Assembly (NCBI GenBank): GCA_005799265.1
Contig: SYHD01000113.1
Span: 1-47,885 of the forward strand
DNA length: 47,885 bases
Reading direction: 5' to 3'
Origin: Planctomycetia bacterium
GTDB lineage: Bacteria > Planctomycetota > Planctomycetia > Gemmatales > Gemmataceae
In this document: positions 42,931 to 47,885 of the stretch, one piece after another
How the letters are laid out: each line of letters begins with the position of its first letter
Position numbering within the stretch: the stretch's first letter is position 1
Made by a program: the position numbers and the translations under genes
Notes under the pieces: generated by a model
Seen by the model: the letters and a program-made list of their open reading frames with translations, nothing else
What the model was told of the DNA's origin: nothing
Databases searched by the model: none

Positions 42931-43647
42931 CTATTCGGTCATGCCCGTGATGATCCAGTGGTTCACGTCGCGCAGCATGTCGGCGTGCAGCTTGTGATTC
43001 GTCCCATAGGTGTTCATCGATACATCTATTCCCGCCGCATACAGGAGCCGGCGATCCTGGCGCACCATGCTCATTGGCACCACCGAATTCGCGATGCCAT
43101 GGCCGATGAAGACTCGCAGCGAGCATACGTCCGGCATGCGCAACAGTGGCCGATCCTGGCGTGGCATGTGGCCATTCAACGCGACGATGCCGTTGACCTT
43201 GTCGGGGAACGTCATTGCAAGCCGATACGCCAGCGTCGCCCCCTCGGCAAAACCCGCAAGAATGATGCGTTCGGAATGAATGTGATAATGTAACCGCGTC
43301 TGTCGGATCGCCTCGAGCAGGTAGTCCTCGATCGACGACAAATGGCTGGCGTCGCCCCACGAGAAACCGAGTGCGCCCTTGCGGCCCGGCCCTAGGCAAA
43401 TGGGGCCGCGCAGACCGATCGAGACGTAATTGCGTCGGCTGATGCGCGGCGCAAGGCGAAGGATCTGCTGTTCGTTGCCGCCGTTACCGTGTAGGAACAC
43501 GATCAAGGGGTAGGCGTAACGCGGCTCATATGCGATCGGCGCGAAGGTGCGGATCGGCAACGGCTCCGTTTTTGATGCCTGAATCTCCGTGTCGTAGTAT
43601 CCCTCTTCAGGCCGAAAGGTTTGCCAGGAGAGATCGAGAAAAGCCAT
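42931..43647 (-). CDS. Phospholipase/carboxylesterase-like protein lacking the catalytic serine
   Basis: A 238 aa alpha/beta hydrolase-fold protein of the phospholipase/carboxylesterase type (YPLIVFLHGNGGNEQQ, SIEDYLLEAIRQTR). The nucleophile elbow reads ILAGFAEGATLAYRLA: Ala134 stands where Ser is expected (GxSxG). The acid position also seems changed, Asn187 in HGIANSVVPM where related enzymes have Asp. The histidine is still there (His218, GTNHKLHAD). It is therefore probably not an active hydrolase of the usual kind, and may bind a ligand or partner. It lacks a signal peptide, so it is cytoplasmic. It converges with the ATP-grasp gene. Confidence 0.8.
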   Translation of the reverse strand: MAFLDLSWQTFRPEEGYYDTEIQASKTEPLPIRTFAPIAYEPRYAYPLIVFLHGNGGNEQQILRLAPRISRRNYVSIGLRGPICLGPGRKGALGFSWGDASHLSSIEDYLLEAIRQTRLHYHIHSERIILAGFAEGATLAYRLAMTFPDKVNGIVALNGHMPRQDRPLLRMPDVCSLRVFIGHGIANSVVPMSMVRQDRRLLYAAGIDVSMNTYGTNHKLHADMLRDVNHWIITGMTE

Positions 43648-43960
43648 CGTGCGATTCCTGATTTTCGGGGGGCGCTGCAGCTGCGAGGGTGGGTCTCAAC
43701 AAGTCTGCGCAAAGTCTACGTCGGTCTCGCGTCAGTGTCAACGTGGGCCGACGAAGGACTTGAGTCAAAAGCGCACATTTTCTTGCTTTCGAGTGGTATT
43801 GCAACGATTAGTGGATATGGACAAAACAAGGGAAGATTGCCGGCGCGTGAAGTTTGCTTACCCTGAGTGATCGAATACGTACTGCGAACTCTAAACGAAT
43901 ACGAATCATTTCACATGTGACTAATCTTGTCAAAACAAACTAATTGCCACATCTGCAAAG
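43648..43960. other. Intergenic region, 313 bases
   Basis: No gene is supported. The part from about 43760 on is clearly AT-richer than both flanks. On the minus strand TTGACA (43933-43928) and AATGAT (43910-43905) are 17 bases apart and could be a promoter for the gene ending at 42931, with a leader of about 250 bases. Between the boxes is the palindrome TCACATGTGA (43911-43920). Confidence 0.4.
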
Positions 43961-45046
43961 TCAATCTGCCGGCGTCGTCATCATGTACACCGCGAAGGAC
44001 GCCAGCCAGTGTTCGCCGACGAAATCGCCGCTTGCGACATGAGGTAGGGCCGCCTCCGCGTGCCGCGCCGCCGAGGCTGCCAACACCTTGCGCACGGGAT
44101 CGGCCTTGGGCAACGCAGTGGCGATGCTGCGCATGCACCACGCCCGGCTCAGGTTCAGGCCGTCGAGGTGGACGATTTGCGGATCGCTGCGATCCGAGAC
44201 CGTCGCCGGCGTCAGCAGCGTTTTCGGCTCGCCGTTCGCGAGGCCCGGAAGATAACGCTTGAGCCAGGCCGGATATTGGTCCGTCGGCAAGACGCGTCGC
44301 ATCAAGTCTGCCTCCATCAGGCTCGGTGAAAAGAAGTCGGCCCCGTCCGGTTCCCAGCGTGCCGGGGCGTCGGCATCCTTGCCAAAATACGTGAGACTCC
44401 GTTCCTCGATCAACTCGCGCAGCTTCTTGTGCTCGAGCCTCCGCGCATAATCGTGAGCAAACGCCAGCCCGAAAGCGGTGTTCGGATGAACGCCCGTGCG
44501 GATCGGATAGGTCTGCTTTGGCAAAAACGCAAGATATCGGGCGACCAGCGTGTCCGCCAACGGCTTCATGTTCCTCGACCACGCTTTGGCGTCGGAGTCG
44601 TCCCAGGTGTGCACCTCCTCCGCCAGCTTCAACAGCCAGGCCCAGCCGTACATGCGTTCAAACGATTGCCGATTCGGCTGGGCGAAGTAGTCGGCCTCCG
44701 CTTGAAGATTCTTGGCGGTCAGGTGCTCGTTCAGGACGGCGCGGACTTGCTTGCGTTCGGGCAATTCGGGAAACGTGCGCAAGAGCCGCACAAGCATCCA
44801 GTGGCCATGCACGGACGAATGCCAGTCGAAGCTGCCGTAGAAGGCGGGATGGAAGGCGCGCGGCGCCTTGATGTCGAGCTTGCCGTTGAGGACGGTTCCC
44901 GGTTTGTTGGGATATTCTTTCTGAATGCCCGTGAGCGCCAGTTTGGCGAAGGCTGACGCATGCGTTGGGGTCAGTTTGGCTGGTGTCTGCGCCGAGGCGG
45001 CGCACGTCGAGAGCAGCGATGCGAGTAGAGACATCAGGGACCTCAT
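43961..45046 (-). CDS. Exported DUF2891 protein
   Basis: A 361 aa protein of the DUF2891 family with a signal peptide (RSLMSLLASLLSTCAASAQ). Family blocks: HPAFYGSFDWHSSVHGHWML, RTGVHPNTAFGLAFAHDYAR, WEPDGADFFSPSLMEADLMR, HLDGLNLSRAWCMRSIATAL and GEHWLASFAVYMMT. The rich content of conserved Trp, His and Asp suggests an (alpha/alpha)6 barrel, as in some glycoside hydrolases, but no activity is known to me for this family. GGAG 7 bases before the ATG at 45046 and the signal peptide fix the start, although the frame is open further up. It follows the sulfatase gene by 148 bases on the same strand. Confidence 0.85.
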   Translation of the reverse strand: MRSLMSLLASLLSTCAASAQTPAKLTPTHASAFAKLALTGIQKEYPNKPGTVLNGKLDIKAPRAFHPAFYGSFDWHSSVHGHWMLVRLLRTFPELPERKQVRAVLNEHLTAKNLQAEADYFAQPNRQSFERMYGWAWLLKLAEEVHTWDDSDAKAWSRNMKPLADTLVARYLAFLPKQTYPIRTGVHPNTAFGLAFAHDYARRLEHKKLRELIEERSLTYFGKDADAPARWEPDGADFFSPSLMEADLMRRVLPTDQYPAWLKRYLPGLANGEPKTLLTPATVSDRSDPQIVHLDGLNLSRAWCMRSIATALPKADPVRKVLAASAARHAEAALPHVASGDFVGEHWLASFAVYMMTTPAD

Positions 45047-45194
45047 GAGAATACTCCGTGCCTCACGTGAATGCATTTGAAGTCGGGGCGTCCATGTTGT
45101 TCGTTTGGCAGACTTGCGAAAATCAACCTCTATCCACCGAACGCGTGGAGACCCCGATGAATGACGAGAGTAATTGCAGGGACATTCCCACAAA

Positions 45195-46559
45195 TCACTT
45201 CACCAAAAACTCCTGTTCCGAGCGATCCATCTCCGCCTCCCATGCCTCATGCGCGCGACGAAGGCGTTCGACGATTTCGGGATGCCGAAAATTGAGGTTG
45301 TGCCGCTGGGCAACGTCCTTGTCGAGGTCGAAGAGCATCTCGATCGCGTCGTCCTTGAGGTACTTCCAGTTGCCGTCGCGCACCGACTTGTGCTTGCGGC
45401 CGGCGCGGTCGATACGCCAGAAGAGGGTGCGCTCGGTTTCCTTTTGCTTGCCGGTGAGTATCGGCAGCAGATCGATGCCGTCGAGCGGGACGTCTTTGTT
45501 CGCCTTGTGTCCGGCAGCCGTCAAGATCGTCGCGGTCAGGTCCATGGTGATGCCGACTTGATTGGTCGTCTTGCCCTTGGCGAGCCTGTCAGGCCAGCGC
45601 ATCAGGCACGGGACGCGGACGCCGCCTTCCCAGAGGGTGCTCTTGTGATGGAAGAACGGCGTGTTGTCGGAGAGATAGTAGCCGCCGTTGTCGCTTGACA
45701 GGATGAAAAGCGTATTGTCGGCGTTGCCGGTTTTCTCCAGGGCCGTCATCATCGCGCCGATGCCCCGATCGACGCGTTCGAGCATCTGGACATAGTCCTT
45801 GCGCGTGCCCTTGTTGTGATTCTCCTTCGTCAACACTTGCGTCGGATCGTCGGGAACCTGAAACGGAAAGTGCAGCGCCAGGTGCGGCACATAGAGGAAG
45901 AACGGCCGATCCGCGTTCTTGTTGATGAAATCGACCGCCCGCGTGTTGATGAGATCGGTGAGATAGCCTTTCGCTTTCACCTCCTTGTCGCCTTCGCGCA
46001 GGACGTTCGTGCCGTCGAAATAATTGTGCGTGTAGTAATCGGCGTGCCCCGTGAGGACGCCGAAGTATTCGTCGAAGCCGTGGCGCAGCGGGTTGAAACG
46101 CGCTTGAAAGCCGAGGTGCCATTTGCCGAAGATCCCGCAATAGTAGCCGAGCCGGCGCATGAGCTGCGCGATCGAATTGCCGCGCGGCGTCAGGCCGGGA
46201 GCGTACTTGTCGGCTTCGGGGACCCACTTGCCGTTCTCGCGCCGCCACTGGTCCGCGGTGAAGCCGAGCGCCCATTCGAGCCCCGAGCGCTGCTGATAGC
46301 GGCCGGTGATGAAAGCGGCGCGCGTCGGCGTACACACGGGCGCGTTCGAATAGAACTGCGTGAACTTGACGCCCTCCTTGGCGAGCCGATCGATGTTCGG
46401 CGTCTTCGCGTCCTTGCCGCCCATGCAACCGAGGTCGGCGTAGCCCATGTCGTCGATGAGGACGAAGATGACGTTGGGCTTCTTGGGCTCCTGGGCTGCG
46501 GCCTGGCCGACACACAAACACAGTGCGCAGCACGCTACGATCAAGGCATGAAGACGCAT
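45195..46559 (-). CDS. Exported arylsulfatase-type sulfatase
   Basis: A 454 aa sulfatase with a signal peptide (RLHALIVACCALCLCVGQAAAQ), which removes sulfate esters, typically from sulfated sugars. The active-site motif C-x-P-x-R is present as Cys76 in PVCTPTRAAFITGRY; the cysteine must be turned into formylglycine. Metal ligands are seen in FVLIDDMGYADLG (Asp36-Asp37) and in LSSDNGGYY, and the substrate-side GKWHLG is present. The C-terminal part ends with a helical tail after a 'DLDKDVAQRHNL' block, normal for the family. Planctomycetes carry many sulfatases. The particular substrate cannot be told. Confidence 0.93.
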   Translation of the reverse strand: MRLHALIVACCALCLCVGQAAAQEPKKPNVIFVLIDDMGYADLGCMGGKDAKTPNIDRLAKEGVKFTQFYSNAPVCTPTRAAFITGRYQQRSGLEWALGFTADQWRRENGKWVPEADKYAPGLTPRGNSIAQLMRRLGYYCGIFGKWHLGFQARFNPLRHGFDEYFGVLTGHADYYTHNYFDGTNVLREGDKEVKAKGYLTDLINTRAVDFINKNADRPFFLYVPHLALHFPFQVPDDPTQVLTKENHNKGTRKDYVQMLERVDRGIGAMMTALEKTGNADNTLFILSSDNGGYYLSDNTPFFHHKSTLWEGGVRVPCLMRWPDRLAKGKTTNQVGITMDLTATILTAAGHKANKDVPLDGIDLLPILTGKQKETERTLFWRIDRAGRKHKSVRDGNWKYLKDDAIEMLFDLDKDVAQRHNLNFRHPEIVERLRRAHEAWEAEMDRSEQEFLVK

Positions 46560-46580
46560 GAGTTTATCGCCCTTTCGTGG

Positions 46581-46610
46581 ATGTCATCACTGAAGGAAAC
46601 GCGATAGAAT
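46581..46610 (+). promoter_or_regulatory. Possible promoter of the nucleotidyltransferase-fold gene
   Basis: ATGTCA (46581-46586) and TAGAAT (46605-46610) are 18 bases apart, 26 bases before the ATG at 46636. It lies within the space between two divergent genes. Confidence 0.32.
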
Positions 46611-46635
46611 ATGAGTATCCTTGGAGACTCAACGC

Positions 46636-47442
46636 ATGTCAAGCGTGCGAAGCAATGGGACGGCCATCAAAACAAAGAAAGGCCAGGTGCTGCGCCCCGG
46701 CGATGGGCTCGACGGCCGCGCCGAATGGGAGGCCATGAAGGGGCGTTGCCGGAACCTGTCGCCAGCGGCGGCGGTGCGCGAATGCGGCCATCTGAGCGAA
46801 GAATACCGCAGGAGATTTGGGATGCCCGAAATCAGCTGGCAGAAAATCGTCGCCGCCCTGCAAGCGAAGAAGATCCCATTCGTCCTTACTGGGGCATATG
46901 GCATCGCTACATGGACGGGTCGGCCGCGATCGACGCATGACGTCGATATTCTCGTCAAATCGGGACGCAATTATGCGCGCGCAGTCAAAGCCGTGAAGGA
47001 GCTTTACCCGGAACTGGAAATGCGCTCGCTGTTCGGCGTCGCGGCGTTCTTCGTGCCGGGCGAACGAGAATCGGTGATCGACGTGACCTACCCGCATCGG
47101 CAGGACATCGGCCAGACGCTTGAGACCGCGATTTGGTTTGACATGGAGGGCATTCGCGTTCGCATTCCTAAACTGGAGGCGGCGCTGGCGAATAAATATG
47201 GGGCGATGCTCGCGCTCAATCGTGATCCCGGCAAGCGAGCCCAGGACGGCGTCGATTTTTACACAATGGTCAAGCACTCCCTCGACGAAGGCCGCGACCC
47301 CATCGACATGGAACGCCTCGCCGAGCTTGGCGAACTGGTCTGGCCGGGCGGCGGCGGCAAGGAGATCGTCACGCTTGTCGAGAAAGCCAAGATGGGCGAG
47401 GTGCCGAACTTGACAGCGAGGAAATCAAAGCCTGAAGCGTAA
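46636..47442 (+). CDS. Nucleotidyltransferase-fold protein (AbiEii-like)
   Basis: Protein of 268 aa with a nucleotidyltransferase core. Residues 86-107 (GAYGIATWTGRPRSTHDVDI) carry the DxD metal pair Asp102 and Asp104, and ESVIDVTYPHRQ holds a third likely acid. The remainder fits small minimal nucleotidyltransferases related to AbiEii toxins. The first 62 residues are an extra, basic and charged segment (for example KKGQVLRPGDGLDGRAEW and ECGHLSEEYRRRFGM), which could be an N-terminal antitoxin-like part or a separate domain. GGAG 9 bases before the ATG at 46636 selects the start. A partner antitoxin gene is not seen. A hairpin repeat follows the stop. Confidence 0.7.
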   Translation: MSSVRSNGTAIKTKKGQVLRPGDGLDGRAEWEAMKGRCRNLSPAAAVRECGHLSEEYRRRFGMPEISWQKIVAALQAKKIPFVLTGAYGIATWTGRPRSTHDVDILVKSGRNYARAVKAVKELYPELEMRSLFGVAAFFVPGERESVIDVTYPHRQDIGQTLETAIWFDMEGIRVRIPKLEAALANKYGAMLALNRDPGKRAQDGVDFYTMVKHSLDEGRDPIDMERLAELGELVWPGGGGKEIVTLVEKAKMGEVPNLTARKSKPEA

Positions 47443-47450
47443 ACTGTGTC

Positions 47451-47507
47451 ACTAGCCCGCAGCGCGAGCAAGGGCCGGCCGGTCCCTTGCTTGCGCTGCG
47501 GGCTAGT
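47451..47507. repeat. Palindromic repeat between converging genes (TAGCCCGCAGCG type)
   Basis: 24-base arms 47451-47474 and 47484-47507 with one mismatch; the loop is CCGGCCGGT. The core, TAGCCCGCAGCGCGAGCAAG, is different from that at 16116 and 20136 but has the same layout. It stands between the end of the nucleotidyltransferase gene and the end of the radical SAM fragment and so could terminate both. Confidence 0.82.
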
Positions 47508-47509
47508 TA

Positions 47510-47728
47510 TCACGCCAAGGCCGGCGCGCCGATTGGCGCCGCTTCATATCCCTCACCCATCGGAACCAGGTCGCCGCGCGCCACCAGCCGACGCGAATAG
47601 ATGACGTTCGCGATCAACGTCGGCATGTGCCAGACGCGCGCCGTCACCAGGCGGCGCATCGTATTCCACGGCGTGTAGATCTTGCGCTCCGTTCGTTTGC
47701 AGCCTTCCCACAGTTCTTCGCGCGACAT
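47510..47728 (-). pseudogene. C-terminal fragment of a radical SAM protein
   Basis: A stretch of 72 codons from the ATG (MSREELWEGCKRTERKIYTP...WNTMRRL). It matches the typical C-terminal part of B12-binding/radical SAM proteins (KNMSxEELxEGxxxTxxxxYS). The frame stays open upstream to a TGA at 47813-47815 and reads KCYQPKNM just before the ATG, which fits the family, but then runs into a lysine- and arginine-rich stretch that does not. There is no radical SAM CxxxCxxC motif in what is seen, so the gene is cut at its 5' side. It is probably non-functional. Confidence 0.55.
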
Positions 47729-47815
47729 GTTCTTCGGCTGGTAACACTTTAGTATCTTTCTTCTCGCCTTCTCCTTCGCTTGCGGAGAAGATTTGAAGCC
47801 TCTATGGTGTTGTCA

Positions 47816-47885
47816 TTATGCGGTTTGCGTGCTGTAGCGGCGATACGTGCGCAGTGTGTCGCCCAGGATGGTACGGCCGCGGTCC
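47816..47885 (-). CDS. Possible C-terminal end of a gene running out of the window
   Basis: On the minus strand a frame enters at the window edge and ends at a TAA at 47816-47818, reading DRGRTILGDTLRTYRRYSTQ and two more residues. I do not recognise it. It could be the end of a gene just beyond the window, or the displaced upstream part of the radical SAM gene. Only 22 codons are seen. Confidence 0.25.
   Translation of the reverse strand, partial: DRGRTILGDTLRTYRRYSTQTA

Overview
The window is GC-rich bacterial DNA and almost certainly comes from a planctomycete, most likely of the Gemmata type. The gene families point there: a DUF1559 pseudopilin-like protein, two DUF1501 proteins, a DUF1549/DUF1553 protein, exported PQQ-type and WD40 propellers, a LamG protein, an exported sulfatase, a Tat-exported Gfo/Idh/MocA oxidoreductase and short proteins with the planctomycete N-terminal 'LExLExR' motif. 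No rRNA, tRNA or CRISPR array was seen. The species is an inference.

Layout. 1-1500: an IS66 transposase that has lost its C-terminus. 1.6-4.8 kb: an oxidoreductase and a double alpha/beta hydrolase, probably one operon. 5.1-7.4 kb: a DUF1559 protein and, on the other strand, a zinc-ribbon membrane protein. 7.6-10.3 kb (minus): a sialate O-acetylesterase-like protein whose stop overlaps the start of a LamG protein. 10.4-14.4 kb: two divergent beta-propeller proteins. 14.7-17.1 kb: a DUF1501 protein and an exported metallo-beta-lactamase-fold hydrolase. 17.2-22.8 kb (minus): a transporter cluster with a planctomycete-type exported protein of unknown role, a binding protein with two ModA-like domains, a ModB-like permease, one ATPase, an ABC-2-type permease and a small LExLExR protein. 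23-26 kb: an NlpC/P60 (YiiX)-like protein and a WD40 protein. 26.1-31.6 kb: DUF1549/1553, a family-6 glycoside hydrolase (cellulase) and DUF1501, all on the plus strand. 31.7-34.8 kb: a good promoter, a stub LExLExR gene and three tandem WD40 genes, two of which share a nearly identical 3' block. 35-39 kb: a gamma-glutamyltransferase, a double PilZ protein and a REC-histidine kinase. 39.1-39.7 kb: a toxin-antitoxin pair with its own promoter and palindrome. 39.7-43.6 kb: a DinG-type helicase, an ATP-grasp enzyme and an alpha/beta hydrolase that has lost its catalytic serine. 43.9-47.9 kb: DUF2891, sulfatase, a nucleotidyltransferase-fold protein and the tail of a radical SAM gene.

Two themes stand out. 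First, several families of dispersed palindromic repeats occur between genes and also inside coding sequence: a GC-rich repeat of about 40 bases lies in frame in the histidine kinase and twice, in opposite orientations, in the DinG helicase. Second, the region is rich in internal duplication: two-domain hydrolase, doubled N-terminal domain in the esterase, doubled binding protein, doubled PilZ and tandem WD40 genes with signs of gene conversion. The most notable metabolic gene is the GH6 cellulase, placed between a DUF1549/1553 gene and a DUF1501 gene that usually stand together.
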